Positions 35,425-45,037 of a DNA stretch of 54,804 nucleotides are shown here, in pieces. Under the pieces are notes generated by a model that had not been told where the DNA came from, did not search any database, and worked only from the letters and a program-made list of their open reading frames with translations. The stretch is taken from positions 1 to 54,804 of the forward strand of contig CADECW010000037.1 of NCBI GenBank assembly GCA_902825855.1, in the 5' to 3' direction. The position numbers and the translations under genes are program-made. The stretch comes from an uncultured Rhodospirillales bacterium. GTDB lineage: Bacteria > Pseudomonadota > Alphaproteobacteria > Reyranellales > Reyranellaceae. Numbering within the stretch: the first letter of the stretch is position 1; every line of letters starts with the position of its first letter.

Positions 35425-35447
35425 AGCCGTCAGCGAGGGACCAATTT

Positions 35448-35572
35448 CCCGTCATCCCGAGCGAAGCCGCCCAAAGGGCGGCGCAGTCGAGGGACCTCCT
35501 CTTGTCGACGCATCAACAGAAAAGGTCCCTCCACTTCGCCTCGCTACGCTCGGCTCCGGTCGGGATGACGGG
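35448..35572. repeat. dispersed REP-like inverted-repeat element
   Basis: Outer arms CCCGTCATCCC (35448-35458) and GGGATGACGGG (35562-35572) are perfect inverted repeats. Inner arms GAGGGACCT (35489-35497) and AGGTCCCTC (35523-35531) also pair. A further hairpin GCCGCCC-AAA-GGGCGGC lies at 35466-35482. The GTCATCCCGAGCGAAG core is like repeats seen many times in alphaproteobacterial genomes. It fills the gap before the DMT transporter gene. Confidence 0.7.
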
Positions 35573-35593
35573 AATGGGCCGCCATAGGCAGCA

Positions 35594-36496
35594 ATGAAAA
35601 AACGCTTCACCGGCGATGCCATCATGTTCGGCACGGCGATGTTGCTGGGCTCGAGCTATCCGTTCGCCAAGGACGTGCTCGCCGTCATGAGCCCCCTGCT
35701 CTACAGCGCCTCGCGCTACCTGGTGGCCGCCGCCTTCCTGTTCGCCGCGGCAGCGTTGATGCGCAAGCCGGTCGCCCTGGCGCGGCGGGACTGGCTGCCC
35801 ATGATCGTGCTGTCGCTGGTTGGAGTCGCCTTGTTCCAGGCCTCCTGGGGGTTGGCGATGGCACGCACGCCGCCGTCGGTCGGCTCGATCGTCATGACCA
35901 CCACGACCGCCTTTTCCGCCATCCTCGCCTGGTTCGCCGGCCGACGCCTGCCTGCTCTGGGATGGCTCGGCATCGTCATCGCCTTCGCCGGCGTCGTCGT
36001 CGTGGTCAACAACTCGCTGACGCGTTTCACCATCTCTTTCGGCAGCCTGGACGGAACGCTGATCTGGATGCTGTCGGCCTTCGCCTGGGCGCTCTATGTC
36101 GAGCGCAGCGCGCCCTACAACCTGCGTCTGGGCGCCTTGCCGGTGATCGCCTGGACCACCCTGATCGGCTCGCTGATCCTGCTGCCCATCGCGCTGCTCT
36201 TCGATTCGCCGAGCGAATTCGCCCGCCTCGACGATCGTCTGTTGGGCTTCTGGCTCTACACCGCGATATTCCCCGTCGGCGTGGCCTTCCTTGGCCTGAC
36301 AGCCGGACTGGAGCGCCTCGGGGTGAGCCGGGTCATGGTCTACATGTACCTGATTCCAGTGGCCGGCGTGGGCCTGTCGGCTGCCTTTTTCGGCGACCCG
36401 CTGACGCCAGCACGCGTGCTCGGCGGCCTGCTCGTGCTGCTGGGCGTCATTCTGACGCGCGTGGCGCTCGACCGTGCGGCGCGGGTTCCTGTATGA
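35594..36496 (+). CDS. EamA/DMT-superfamily transporter
   Basis: The 300-residue membrane protein has ten predicted hydrophobic segments in two EamA halves ([21 protein letters not shown] near the start, [20 protein letters not shown] near the end). Such exporters move amino acids, nucleosides or other metabolites. The substrate is not evident. It lies directly behind the REP-like element and 28 bases before hisB. Confidence 0.87.
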   Translation: MKKRFTGDAIMFGTAMLLGSSYPFAKDVLAVMSPLLYSASRYLVAAAFLFAAAALMRKPVALARRDWLPMIVLSLVGVALFQASWGLAMARTPPSVGSIVMTTTTAFSAILAWFAGRRLPALGWLGIVIAFAGVVVVVNNSLTRFTISFGSLDGTLIWMLSAFAWALYVERSAPYNLRLGALPVIAWTTLIGSLILLPIALLFDSPSEFARLDDRLLGFWLYTAIFPVGVAFLGLTAGLERLGVSRVMVYMYLIPVAGVGLSAAFFGDPLTPARVLGGLLVLLGVILTRVALDRAARVPV

Positions 36497-36524
36497 AACG
36501 GGCTGGCAACTTGGAGGACTTCCA

Positions 36525-37190
36525 ATGGCCCGCCCGGCCGCCAGGAAAAAGGCTGCCCCCAAGGCAACCGTGACGCAGATGCTCACCACCCCCGGCTCGG
36601 GCGGTCGGCGGGCCTTCGTGTCGCGCGCCACCAAGGAGACGCGCATAGCCGCCGCGATCAACCTCGACGGCACCGGCAAATACGACATCAAGACCGGCAT
36701 CGGCTTTCTCGACCATATGCTGGAGCAGCTGAGCCGCCACAGCCTGATCGACATCACGTTGCGCGCCGAGGGCGACCTGCACATCGACTACCACCACACC
36801 ACGGAGGATTCGGGCATCGTGCTGGGTGAGTGCCTGACCAAGGCGCTGGGAGACCGCGCCGGCATCCGTCGCTATGGGGCCGCGCACATCCCGATGGACG
36901 AGACGCTGACCGAGGTGGCACTCGACGCTTCCAACCGGCCCTATCTGGTCTGGAAGGTGAATTTCTCCAAGCCCAAGCTCGGCACCATGGACACCGAGCT
37001 GTTCAAGGAGTGGTTCCAGGCCTTTGCCCAGCTCGGCGGGCTGACCTTGCATGTGTGGAACCACTACGGCGACAACAACCATCATATCGTCGAGAGCTGC
37101 TTCAAGGGGCTGGCGCGCGCGCTGCGCGTCGCGGTCGAGATCGACCCGCGCCAGACCACCGCGGTTCCCAGCACCAAGGGCGTTCTCTGA
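36525..37190 (+). CDS. hisB: imidazoleglycerol-phosphate dehydratase
   Basis: HisB catalyses the sixth step of histidine synthesis. The 221-residue protein starts at ATG 36525 behind TTGGAGGACTT and has a short Lys/Ala-rich lead, then [30 protein letters not shown] and [13 protein letters not shown], whose histidines bind Mn. There is no fused phosphatase, consistent with a separate HisN. hisH follows by 10 bases. Confidence 0.96.
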   Translation: MARPAARKKAAPKATVTQMLTTPGSGGRRAFVSRATKETRIAAAINLDGTGKYDIKTGIGFLDHMLEQLSRHSLIDITLRAEGDLHIDYHHTTEDSGIVLGECLTKALGDRAGIRRYGAAHIPMDETLTEVALDASNRPYLVWKVNFSKPKLGTMDTELFKEWFQAFAQLGGLTLHVWNHYGDNNHHIVESCFKGLARALRVAVEIDPRQTTAVPSTKGVL

Positions 37191-37200
37191 ACGCAGTCCT

Positions 37201-37842
37201 ATGACCGTTGCCATCGTCGATTACGGATCGGGCAACCTCCGCTCCGCCGCCAAGGCCATCGAGCGCGCCGCCCGCGAGACCGGTGCGGACGACCGCGTGC
37301 TGGTGACTTCCGACCCGCGCGAAGTGGCGAATGCCGACCGCATCGTGCTGCCGGGCGTCGGTGCCTTCGCCGACTGCCGCGCCGGCCTCTATGGCGTGCC
37401 GGGCATGGTCGACACGCTGCAACGCGCGGTGATCGAGCAGGGCAAGCCCTTTCTCGGCATCTGCGTCGGCATGCAGCTCATGGCCACGCGCGGCGTCGAG
37501 TACGGCATCCATGCCGGCCTGGACTGGATCCAGGGCGACGTGGTTCGCATCGATCCGGGCAAGGATCATCTCAAGATCCCGCACATGGGCTGGAACGAAC
37601 TGGGGTCGCTCAAGCCGCATGCGCTTCTGGAAGGTATCGCCGCGCGCGACCACGCCTATTTCGTGCACTCCTTCCAGCTCAAGGCCAGCCGTCCGGAAAC
37701 CGTGCTGGCGCTCACCGACTATGGTGGGCCGATCACCGCTGTCGTCGGCCGCGCCAATCTCGCCGGCACGCAGTTCCATCCGGAAAAAAGCCAGGCGACC
37801 GGCCTGCGCCTGATCGCGAATTTCCTGCGCTGGAAGCCCTGA
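37201..37842 (+). CDS. hisH: imidazole glycerol phosphate synthase glutaminase subunit
   Basis: The 213-residue class I glutamine amidotransferase has catalytic Cys88 ([11 protein letters not shown]), His193 and Glu195 (TQFHPEKS), and starts [14 protein letters not shown]. It supplies ammonia to HisF. The usual next genes hisA, hisF and hisE do not follow; instead a small membrane protein and a copper-storage-like gene come next, so HisF must be encoded elsewhere. Confidence 0.96.
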   Translation: MTVAIVDYGSGNLRSAAKAIERAARETGADDRVLVTSDPREVANADRIVLPGVGAFADCRAGLYGVPGMVDTLQRAVIEQGKPFLGICVGMQLMATRGVEYGIHAGLDWIQGDVVRIDPGKDHLKIPHMGWNELGSLKPHALLEGIAARDHAYFVHSFQLKASRPETVLALTDYGGPITAVVGRANLAGTQFHPEKSQATGLRLIANFLRWKP

Positions 37843-37884
37843 GGGGTGTCGAAACCGTGGGCGATGATCGGGCGTTAGCCCGGC

Positions 37885-38361
37885 ATGTCACGTGTCAATG
37901 TCGCCTTCTTTGTGGCCTTGCTGGCTTCGGCGTTGGTCCTCGGGCCCGCTTTGGCCCACCTTTTCGAATTGCCCAACAAGATCGGCTTGCCGCACGACGA
38001 ATACTTCGTCGTCCAGAAGATCTATCGCGGCTGGAGCCAGCTTGGTTGGTTGTTGCTCGTCCAGGTCGCATCGCTGGCGGCGGCTGCATATCTGGCTCGT
38101 ATGGAGTTGCGCACCTTGCCTCTCGTCCTTCTTGGGCTGGTCGCAGTCGTGGCGGCTCAGGTCGTGTTCTGGCTGTTCACCTATCCGGCCAACGTTGCCA
38201 CGGTGAACTGGACCCTGACGCCTGACAGCTGGGAGAAGTTGCGTCGGCAATGGGAATATTCCCACGCAGTGGGCGCCGGACTGCAACTCCTGGCTTTTTG
38301 CCTGTTGGTTCTCGCGGTCCTCGGCCGGGCTTCTACAACTATTCCGACAGGCTCGCGGTAA
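37885..38361 (+). CDS. small integral membrane protein (DUF1772-like)
   Basis: The 158-residue protein has four hydrophobic segments (residues about 6-25, 55-72, 80-98 and 133-150) and a conserved-looking SW/WEYSHAVGA segment late in the chain, as in DUF1772-type four-helix membrane proteins. The function is unknown. Its codons appear somewhat less GC-rich than those of the flanking his genes. It sits where hisA would normally lie. Confidence 0.65.
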   Translation: MSRVNVAFFVALLASALVLGPALAHLFELPNKIGLPHDEYFVVQKIYRGWSQLGWLLLVQVASLAAAAYLARMELRTLPLVLLGLVAVVAAQVVFWLFTYPANVATVNWTLTPDSWEKLRRQWEYSHAVGAGLQLLAFCLLVLAVLGRASTTIPTGSR

Positions 38362-38414
38362 CCTATCTCCTAGCGTGGGCGTTCCTGTCCCATTCCCCCG
38401 CAGGAGAGTGCGGC

Positions 38415-38828
38415 ATGCGTGTGCGCGAGATGCTGTCCAGCCATCCGGAAGCGGCCGGCGTCGTCAACGACGCCCTGGTTCAATGCATAGAAGCCTGCTT
38501 CGATTGTGCCCAGACCTGCATCTCCTGCGCCGACGCCTGCCTCGCTGAAGAGAATTCCTCCCAGCTCGCACGCTGCATCCGGCTCGATCTCGACTGCGCC
38601 GATGCCTGCGCCAGCACCGGTTCGATGCTGACCCGACGGACCGCCGCGACCTCGGCCCTGATGGTGCAGATGCTGCAAACCTGCGCCGACTTCTGCCGCC
38701 TCTGCGCCGACGAATGCGACAGGCATGCCGGCCACCACAAGCATTGCCGCATCTGCGCCGAGACCTGCCGGCAATGCGAGCGCGCGTGTCACCAGGCGGC
38801 GACCGCCGGCGGAGCGACAGGCCCGTAG
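38415..38828 (+). CDS. four-helix-bundle copper-storage-like protein (DUF326/Csp)
   Basis: The 137-residue protein carries about 18 cysteines spaced along helices, for example CIEACFDCAQTCISCADAC and CRICAETCRQCERAC, plus a His-rich HAGHHKHC. This is the pattern of Csp copper-storage proteins, where Cys residues line a four-helix bundle and load many Cu(I) ions. No signal peptide is present, so it resembles the cytosolic Csp3 type. ATG 38415 follows AGGAGAG. The stop is 19 bases from the convergent CobW stop. Confidence 0.9.
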   Translation: MRVREMLSSHPEAAGVVNDALVQCIEACFDCAQTCISCADACLAEENSSQLARCIRLDLDCADACASTGSMLTRRTAATSALMVQMLQTCADFCRLCADECDRHAGHHKHCRICAETCRQCERACHQAATAGGATGP

Positions 38829-38847
38829 GCGTTTCTGTTCGCTCGAA

Positions 38848-39894
38848 CTAGACTGCGTAGAGTTCCGACCCGTTCTGCGCGAAGGCAGCAAGCGAACGCT
38901 CGATCAGACCACGGTCCAGGCCGTCGACGATGAAGACCAACCGCGAGCGTCGGTCAGCATCCGGCCACGCCGCCATGTGGACAGGCGGGTGAACCAGACG
39001 CTGCACGCCGTGTATCGCCACCGGTGCATCGGCATCGGAGATGTTCAGAATCCCTTTCAAACGCAGGATCCGATCGCCGTGGCGGTTCAGCAACATGCTG
39101 AGCCACAGACCGAACCGTGTCCAATCCAGCTGGCCTTCGAAGGCCAGGGCGAAGGCGTGGACGCTCTCGTCATGCCGATTGCGATCGCTCGCGTCCGCGG
39201 AGCCCTCGCAGAGCTCCGCCGAAAACCAGCGGCGCGCGGCCTCACTTCTGCCCGCCGTCGCGAACAGATCGTGCGACAGCAGCGCCCTGGCATCGAGCGG
39301 AGCCTCGGCGGCCCGCCACAGCGGTGCCGACGGATTGATCCGCCTCAGCCGCTCGACCAGGGCATCGGCCTCCGCCGCACCGGTGAGATCGGTCTTGGTA
39401 AGGACGAGGCGATCGGCAACGGCGATCTGCTTGGTGCATTCGACCTGGCGTGCGAGCTGGCCGGGACCGAGCACCGCATCCACCGTCGTGATGACGTTGC
39501 CGAGACGGAAGTGGTGGCGCAGCACGGGATCGGCCTGCACCGTCGACAGGATGGGGAACGGATCTGCGAGCCCCGTGCTTTCGACCACCAGCCGACGGAA
39601 ACCCGGCACGACCGCGCGCTCGCGCTTGGAGTGCAGATCGCGGATCGCCGTCGAGAGCTCGCCGCGGATGGTGCAGCAAAGACAGCCCGACTTAAGCAGC
39701 ACCATGGTGTCGTCGATGCGCTCCAGCAGGTGATGATCGAGACCGACCTCGCCGAACTCGTTGATCAGCACGGCGGTGTCGGCGAGCACAGGATCGGCGA
39801 GCAGGCGCTGCAGCAGCGTGGTCTTGCCCGAGCCCAGGAAGCCGGTGATCAGGTTGACCGGCGTGAAGACGGGTTCAGGCATCGCACGCCCCAT
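38848..39894 (-). CDS. CobW/COG0523 GTPase, metallochaperone-like
   Basis: The 348-residue protein has Walker A ITGFLGSGKTTL (about 16-27), NEFGEVG, the metal-binding Cys71-x-Cys73-Cys74 (GCLCCT), and TKTDL as G4. The C-terminal CobW_C domain follows an HDESVHAF segment. COG0523 GTPases deliver metals such as zinc or cobalt. ATG 39894 or, four codons later, 39882 may be the start. It is preceded 53 bases upstream by a small CxxC protein gene on the same strand, and a second CobW gene begins at 54575. Confidence 0.92.
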   Translation of the reverse strand: MGRAMPEPVFTPVNLITGFLGSGKTTLLQRLLADPVLADTAVLINEFGEVGLDHHLLERIDDTMVLLKSGCLCCTIRGELSTAIRDLHSKRERAVVPGFRRLVVESTGLADPFPILSTVQADPVLRHHFRLGNVITTVDAVLGPGQLARQVECTKQIAVADRLVLTKTDLTGAAEADALVERLRRINPSAPLWRAAEAPLDARALLSHDLFATAGRSEAARRWFSAELCEGSADASDRNRHDESVHAFALAFEGQLDWTRFGLWLSMLLNRHGDRILRLKGILNISDADAPVAIHGVQRLVHPPVHMAAWPDADRRSRLVFIVDGLDRGLIERSLAAFAQNGSELYAV

Positions 39895-39947
39895 CAGATC
39901 GCCGCACCCTGAAAAGCCACGTCAAGTGCGGCGCCGGATGTGAAAGG

Positions 39948-40280
39948 TCAGCCACGAGGCTCCCCTTCCAGCCGGATGATCAGGTCGGGATCGAGCGGAT
40001 CGCAGGGCCGTCCTAGAAGCCTTTCGGCAGCAGCCCATAGATGGCCGAGGTCCTCGACCAGCTCGGTCTTTCCGGTCGCGGTCGACAGGAGGAACGAACT
40101 CGCCTGCCAGTCGCTGAGCGTCAGTCCGTAGTACGCCAGCACCCGGCTGGCGCAGGCGACACGATGCGCGCGTTCTCGCCGACGCTGGAGGGCGTCGACG
40201 TTGCGCGTGAAGACGCCGGGGCGCGCGGCAGCGTCGGTCCAGTGACCGCTGACGCCGAGGACGGCGCAGAGCGAGCACAT
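39948..40280 (-). CDS. small conserved-looking CxxC protein next to CobW
   Basis: The 110-residue protein begins MCSLCAVLGVSGHWTD, with Cys2-x2-Cys5 and a nearby His that could bind metal, and continues SFLLSTATGKTELVEDLGHLW. It has no membrane segment and no domain I can name. It lies between the polysaccharide deacetylase gene (31 bases upstream) and the CobW GTPase gene. A partner or client role for the GTPase is inference. Confidence 0.65.
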   Translation of the reverse strand: MCSLCAVLGVSGHWTDAAARPGVFTRNVDALQRRRERAHRVACASRVLAYYGLTLSDWQASSFLLSTATGKTELVEDLGHLWAAAERLLGRPCDPLDPDLIIRLEGEPRG

Positions 40281-40311
40281 CTACTCCCCCCTCGCGGCGA
40301 CGAGGCGCACC

Positions 40312-41193
40312 TCACTTCTTCCTCGGTGAGCGCCGCGCAAAGTCGTCAGCCATCTCGTCCATGGTCACGAACCGCACGCCGGGGTGGCCGATCATATGGT
40401 GGTACAGCCGCTCCAGCATCATCAGCACGTGCGGCCGGCCCGACACGTCGGGATGGATGGTCATGGCGAACACTGCGTAGTCGTATTCGCGGTAGACCCA
40501 GTCGAACTGGTCGCGCCACATCTCCTCGATGTCGCGCGGATTGACGAAGCCGTGGCTGTTCGGAGACTTCTTGATGAACATCATGGGCGGCAGGTCGTCG
40601 AGGTACCAGCTCGCGGGGATTTCGATCAGGTCGGTTTCCTGTCCCCGCTTCAGCGGCACCATCCATTCGCGCGGCTTCTTGGCGTAGTCGATTTTGGTCC
40701 AGCTGTCGCCCACCCGCACATAGTAAGGCTGGTGGTCGTTGTGCATCAGCGAATGATCGTACTTGATGCCGCGCTCCAGCAGCAGTTCGTTGGTGACCGG
40801 CGAGAATTCCCACCACGGCGCCACGTAGCCGGTCGGCCGCTTACCTGACAGTTTGGTTACAAGGTCGATGCACTTGTCGAGAATTTCCGTCTCCTGCTCG
40901 CGCGTCATGGCGATGGGATTTTCGTGGCTGTAGCCGTGGATGCCGATCTCGTGACCGGCATCCGCCACCGCCTTCATCTCCTTGGGAAAGGTCTCGATCG
41001 AATGTCCGGGAATGAACCAGGTGGTCTTGATGCCCAGCCGCTCGAACAACTTCAGCAGTCGCGGGCTGCCGACTTCGCCCGCAAACAGGCCGCGCGAAAT
41101 GTCATCAGGCGAGTCCTCACCGCCATAGCTGCCCAGCCAGCCGGCCACGGCGTCGACGTCGATACCGAAGCCACACAGGATCTCCTTGGCCAT
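40312..41193 (-). CDS. polysaccharide deacetylase (HpPgdA-like)
   Basis: The 293-residue NodB-homology protein has Asp12 and Asp14 ([10 protein letters not shown]), His86 and His90 (IGIHGYSHE) for the metal triad, and APWWEFSP and HPDVSGRPH late. The long sequence without signal peptide and the [12 protein letters not shown] motif resemble the Helicobacter PgdA/allantoinase-like branch, which includes amidohydrolases not acting on polysaccharide. The substrate is therefore open. Confidence 0.85.
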   Translation of the reverse strand: MAKEILCGFGIDVDAVAGWLGSYGGEDSPDDISRGLFAGEVGSPRLLKLFERLGIKTTWFIPGHSIETFPKEMKAVADAGHEIGIHGYSHENPIAMTREQETEILDKCIDLVTKLSGKRPTGYVAPWWEFSPVTNELLLERGIKYDHSLMHNDHQPYYVRVGDSWTKIDYAKKPREWMVPLKRGQETDLIEIPASWYLDDLPPMMFIKKSPNSHGFVNPRDIEEMWRDQFDWVYREYDYAVFAMTIHPDVSGRPHVLMMLERLYHHMIGHPGVRFVTMDEMADDFARRSPRKK

Positions 41194-41287
41194 CGTCCGA
41201 TACTCCCTTCCAATTCAGTAGGGAGGGTGGAGCAAGAAGCGTTCCGCGGGCAGCCTGCGTCGACGCACAGTGCCGTTGCAAAAGAAG

Positions 41288-41309
41288 TCTCATCCTGAGC
41301 GCAATGAGA
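41288..41309. repeat. short inverted repeat, fragment of the dispersed element
   Basis: TCTCAT (41288-41293) and ATGAGA (41304-41309) flank CCTGAGCGCA. The CATCCTGAGCG core resembles the arm of the element at 35448-35572. It lies between the deacetylase and pqiA genes. Confidence 0.35.
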
Positions 41310-41328
41310 GATGCCCCATCCGCTCCGA

Positions 41329-42747
41329 CTACGGGGCCGAGGGCGACGGGGCCGAGGGCGACGGGGCAAGGGTTGCGCCGCCCGGGCGTGGTGCGGGGGC
41401 GCGGTGCGGATTGCGGCCGGCAGCGTCCCACATCAGGCGCGGGTCGAAGGTCTCGGCGGCGAAGATGGTGATGAAGACCACGGCGCAGAAAGCGAGGGCG
41501 CCGACGCCGGGCTCGATGGTGACGGCGCGGCCGAACTGCACCAGCGCGCCGAGCAGGGACTCCATGAAGATGTCGACCATCGACCAGCGGCCGATCCAGG
41601 CGACGATGTGATAGAGCACCGTGCGCTCGCGGATCAGGATGGCTGCGCCCGCTGCGCCGACTCCGGCGCGCCCGAGCTGCGTCGCCCACAGCATGCTGCC
41701 CAGCCCCAGAAGCTTGAACAGCGGCACCAGGATGCTCGCGAAGAACACCAGGGCAGCGAGCGGGTACATGCCGGAAGACAGCAGTTCTTCGACGCCGCCC
41801 ATGATGGTGCTGGGCGTGCCGGAGCCGAGCTGGATCACCGTCAGCACCGGATAGACGTTGGCCGGGATGTAGAGAACGATGGCAGCCAGCACCAGTGCCC
41901 AGGTGCGCGACACGCTGTTGGGCTTGCGCTCATGCATGGATGAGCCGCAGCGCGGGCAAAGGCCTTCGGTTTCCGCTGGTACGCAGACCAGGCCGCAGCC
42001 CTCGCAGCCAATCGCACCGGGTTTCCACGCGAGCGGCGCCTCGGCAGGCATGGCTGAGTGCGTCAGGCCGCGCCGCTCGATCTCCTCCCACACGGCGTGC
42101 GGATCGAGCGAGACCTCGGCCCAGACCCAGACGACGGTGAGCACGCCCAGGGCGTAAACGGCGGGGCCAAGCTCGATGGTCACCAGGTCGCCGAGCTTGG
42201 TGTAGGCGACGAACACCCCGAGCAGCAGGACTTCCAGCATGCACCAGGTATTGAGCCGGCGTGACACCAGGAACGCGTCGCGAATCCTTGGCGGCGGACG
42301 CCGCAGCTTGAGCCCGACCAGGACGTAGAGCGTGGCCAGGAACTTCGCAAGCGGCGCATAGGCCGTCGTGAAGGCGACCGCGATCGCAATCGGCCACAGG
42401 CCTCGGGCGACCAGCTCGCGCGGCCCCGACTCGAGAATGGTCTCGCGCACGATGCCCACAGCGGAGACCTTCATCAACATGCCCGTCCACACGACGGCAA
42501 ACAGCACCATGGCGGCAAAGGTGAGCGCGAGATGGCGGTTCAACGGGTCGACCCGGGTACTCCGCAGCGTGGTGCCGCAGCGCGTACAATTGCTGCGCAG
42601 CCCGGGAGCCATCGCCGGCACGATCTGGAACAAGCCGCAGCCGGAACACTCCCGAAGCTGCGGTCTGGTCAGCGGCGCATGGGCAGAAAGCAGCCGGTCA
42701 TGGCCATGGAAAGACCCGTGAGCCCGGCCTGTCGAGAAGAGGCTCAC
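41329..42747 (-). CDS. pqiA: paraquat-inducible protein A
   Basis: PqiA is the inner-membrane component of the Pqi inter-membrane lipid transport system. The start is a GTG at 42747 that overlaps the pqiC stop as GTGA, giving 472 residues. Two halves each carry a rubredoxin-like zinc ribbon (Cys34-x2-Cys37 ... Cys54-x2-Cys57; then CEGCGLVC ... CPRCG) and four hydrophobic segments. The C-terminus ends in a short PSPSAPSPSAP repeat encoded by a 15-base tandem repeat near 41332-41368. The gene order is pqiB-pqiC-pqiA. Confidence 0.9.
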   Translation of the reverse strand: MSLFSTGRAHGSFHGHDRLLSAHAPLTRPQLRECSGCGLFQIVPAMAPGLRSNCTRCGTTLRSTRVDPLNRHLALTFAAMVLFAVVWTGMLMKVSAVGIVRETILESGPRELVARGLWPIAIAVAFTTAYAPLAKFLATLYVLVGLKLRRPPPRIRDAFLVSRRLNTWCMLEVLLLGVFVAYTKLGDLVTIELGPAVYALGVLTVVWVWAEVSLDPHAVWEEIERRGLTHSAMPAEAPLAWKPGAIGCEGCGLVCVPAETEGLCPRCGSSMHERKPNSVSRTWALVLAAIVLYIPANVYPVLTVIQLGSGTPSTIMGGVEELLSSGMYPLAALVFFASILVPLFKLLGLGSMLWATQLGRAGVGAAGAAILIRERTVLYHIVAWIGRWSMVDIFMESLLGALVQFGRAVTIEPGVGALAFCAVVFITIFAAETFDPRLMWDAAGRNPHRAPAPRPGGATLAPSPSAPSPSAP

Positions 42748-43319
42748 TGCAACAGCGTGGCGATGCCATCGGCCAGCTCGCCGAGCGCGTCGCTGATCGC
42801 CGCCACCAGGCCCGGCGTGTCGGGAGTGGCCAGCGGCCTGGTGATGGTGAAGGTACGTGCCGCCGTCCGCCGCGGCCGGTTGAAGTCGGCGGCGACCTGG
42901 GCGACCAGTATCAGCGAACCCGCCTTGTCGGCGTCGAGGCGCTGGATGTTGACGCCGACGATGACGTTGTGGTCGGCGGTGATGGCGCCGCTTTCGGCAT
43001 AGACCGTACTGCCGGGCAGGCGTTGCGACAGCTCGACCACCAGCACGCGACCGATCAGCCCGGCCAGCGGCTCGCCCCACCAGTCGTTGGCGCGGATGTC
43101 GAGCTTGTAGCCTTCCGACGAGCTCACGATCTCGCGGCGATCGAGATAGCTTGCCAGTCCAATATCCTTCAGCAGGACGACTTTCGGTCCGCGCGGCAGG
43201 GTCGCGCCGGTGCGTGGCACGATCGTGTAGTAGTTGGGCTCAGGCGAGGCGCCGCAAGCCGCGGCAACCAGCGGCAGACCGAGAGCGAAGCGGCGGCGGC
43301 CGAGAGAGAGGTCCTTCAT
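42744..43319 (-). CDS. pqiC: ABC-type transport auxiliary lipoprotein PqiC
   Basis: The 191-residue protein has a lipoprotein-type signal (ALGLPLVAAACGASP with a lipobox-like AAC) and the ABC_trans_aux pattern PNYYTIVPRTG. PqiC anchors the PqiB needle at the outer membrane. Its ATG at 43319 overlaps the pqiB stop as ATGA, and its stop overlaps the pqiA GTG, so all three are coupled. Confidence 0.85.
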   Translation of the reverse strand: MKDLSLGRRRFALGLPLVAAACGASPEPNYYTIVPRTGATLPRGPKVVLLKDIGLASYLDRREIVSSSEGYKLDIRANDWWGEPLAGLIGRVLVVELSQRLPGSTVYAESGAITADHNVIVGVNIQRLDADKAGSLILVAQVAADFNRPRRTAARTFTITRPLATPDTPGLVAAISDALGELADGIATLLQ

Positions 43320-45007
43320 TCCCTGCCCGTGTTGGTGCGACCCTTGATCAGGGCCTCTGGATGGCGTGACAAGAGATCGGTCAGCGCGCGGATCGAGCGC
43401 GCCGCGTCGGTGAGCTGCGGCAACAGGCGGTCGAGGTCGCGGCGGAAGCGCGAATCATCGCCGTACCCGGTATTGAACGAGCCGAACAGGCGATTGGCCG
43501 AGGTCAGCGATTCCTGCAGTTGCTGGGCGATCGCCGGCAGGCGCCTCAGTGCCGGCGTGCCTTCGGTATCAAGCCTCCTGGCGATCTCCTGGACGTCGAC
43601 CATCGCCTTCTCCAGCGCCGCGAGGGTACGCTTGATCTGCACGCCGTTGATCGTGCTGTCGAGGCCGGCCGCGGCGTTTTCGAGACTCTTGCCGATCTTG
43701 TCGTACTCGATGCGGTTGAGCTTGGTCAGGAGCTCGGCGGCGGATCGCGTGATGGCGTCGAAGCCCCCGACTTCCGAGGTCGGGACGATGTAGACGTCGC
43801 CCTGCTTTTCGAGCGTGGCAGGCGGGGCGTCGGGTACGCGCTCCAGCGCTATCTCCTTCGTGCCGGTGATGATGCTCGTCGACTGCAGCGTGGCGCGCAG
43901 GCCGCTCTTGATCATGTCCTCGGCGAGGTTCTCCGCGCCGCCTCGCGCGGCCGCCGCAATATTGGCGACCCGGCCGGCCTCGACGCGGTAATGCACCGGC
44001 ACCACGACGCGATCGAGCTTGGGGTCGTAGACCAGGCCGACGTCGGTCACTTCGCCGATCCTGAGGCCGTGCAGCGTGACTTGAGCGCCCGGCTCGAGGC
44101 CGGCAACCGAGCCGGGGAAATACGACAGCAGCCGGATCTGCCGTCCGAAGCCGACGGCCCTCGCTTCGTCGAAGTTGCGATGAAGCGCGAAGGCCTGCTT
44201 GTCGGGAGCGACCGGCAGCTTGGTGTCGAGCGACGTCTCGAAGGCGATGCCGCCCAGCAGCAACGCCCGCAGCGATTCCAGGCGGACCTGGACGCCATCG
44301 GAGCCGAACTTCAGCGATATGCCCGACGCATTCCAGAACAGCGTGTCGATATGGACGTACTTGTCGTAAGGCTCGCGGACGAAGGCATGAATGGTGACGC
44401 GGTTGGCAAGATCGCCGATATCCCAGCCCAGCACGGTGCCGACTTCGATATCGCGGAAGAAGATCGGCGAGCCGAGGCTGATCGAGCCCAGCCGTTTGCT
44501 GTCCAGCATGTAGGTCGTGCCCTTGGTCCAGGCTTGCAGCACCGGCGGATCCTGTTCGCCGATGAAGTCGCGTTTGGGCCAGCCCTTTTCAGCCGATGGC
44601 CGCATCCCGATGTAGGAGCCCGAGATCAACGTCTCCAAGCCGGTGATATTGCCGGCGAACAGCTCGGGCTTGACCACCCAGAAGATCGTCTTGTCGGTGA
44701 GCAGCGGCTCGGCCTCGCGCACTGTCTCGATCGACACGATCACCTTGGTGAGGTCCGGCGACACGGTGATGCTCTTCACCGTGCCCATCACGACGTTCTT
44801 GTACTTGAGCTGCGACTGGCCGGCTGTGAGGCCGGCGGCGCTGTCGAAGGCGATGGTGATGGTCGGGCCCCTCTTGGAGAAGGTGTCCCAGGCCAGCCAG
44901 ACAGCGATGAGGGCCGTAAGGATCGGCACGATCCAGATCAATGGAATTCGGCGACGGCGGCGTACGCCCGCCGTCGGCAACTCTGCTGGCGCCCCGCGAT
45001 CGGTCAT
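43316..45007 (-). CDS. pqiB: intermembrane lipid transport protein PqiB (MCE domains)
   Basis: The 563-residue protein has one N-terminal membrane helix (RRRRIPLIWIVPILTALIAV) and repeated MCE/MlaD domains (GPTITIAFDSAAGLTAGQS near residue 50; further copies around 170 and 290), followed by a long helical C-terminus. Such proteins form a periplasm-spanning lipid channel. It begins the pqiB-pqiC-pqiA operon, driven by the promoter at 45038-45065. Confidence 0.92.
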   Translation of the reverse strand: MTDRGAPAELPTAGVRRRRRIPLIWIVPILTALIAVWLAWDTFSKRGPTITIAFDSAAGLTAGQSQLKYKNVVMGTVKSITVSPDLTKVIVSIETVREAEPLLTDKTIFWVVKPELFAGNITGLETLISGSYIGMRPSAEKGWPKRDFIGEQDPPVLQAWTKGTTYMLDSKRLGSISLGSPIFFRDIEVGTVLGWDIGDLANRVTIHAFVREPYDKYVHIDTLFWNASGISLKFGSDGVQVRLESLRALLLGGIAFETSLDTKLPVAPDKQAFALHRNFDEARAVGFGRQIRLLSYFPGSVAGLEPGAQVTLHGLRIGEVTDVGLVYDPKLDRVVVPVHYRVEAGRVANIAAAARGGAENLAEDMIKSGLRATLQSTSIITGTKEIALERVPDAPPATLEKQGDVYIVPTSEVGGFDAITRSAAELLTKLNRIEYDKIGKSLENAAAGLDSTINGVQIKRTLAALEKAMVDVQEIARRLDTEGTPALRRLPAIAQQLQESLTSANRLFGSFNTGYGDDSRFRRDLDRLLPQLTDAARSIRALTDLLSRHPEALIKGRTNTGRE

Positions 45008-45037
45008 TGCCCTTTACTCTGCTCGTCCCCGGCCGGG

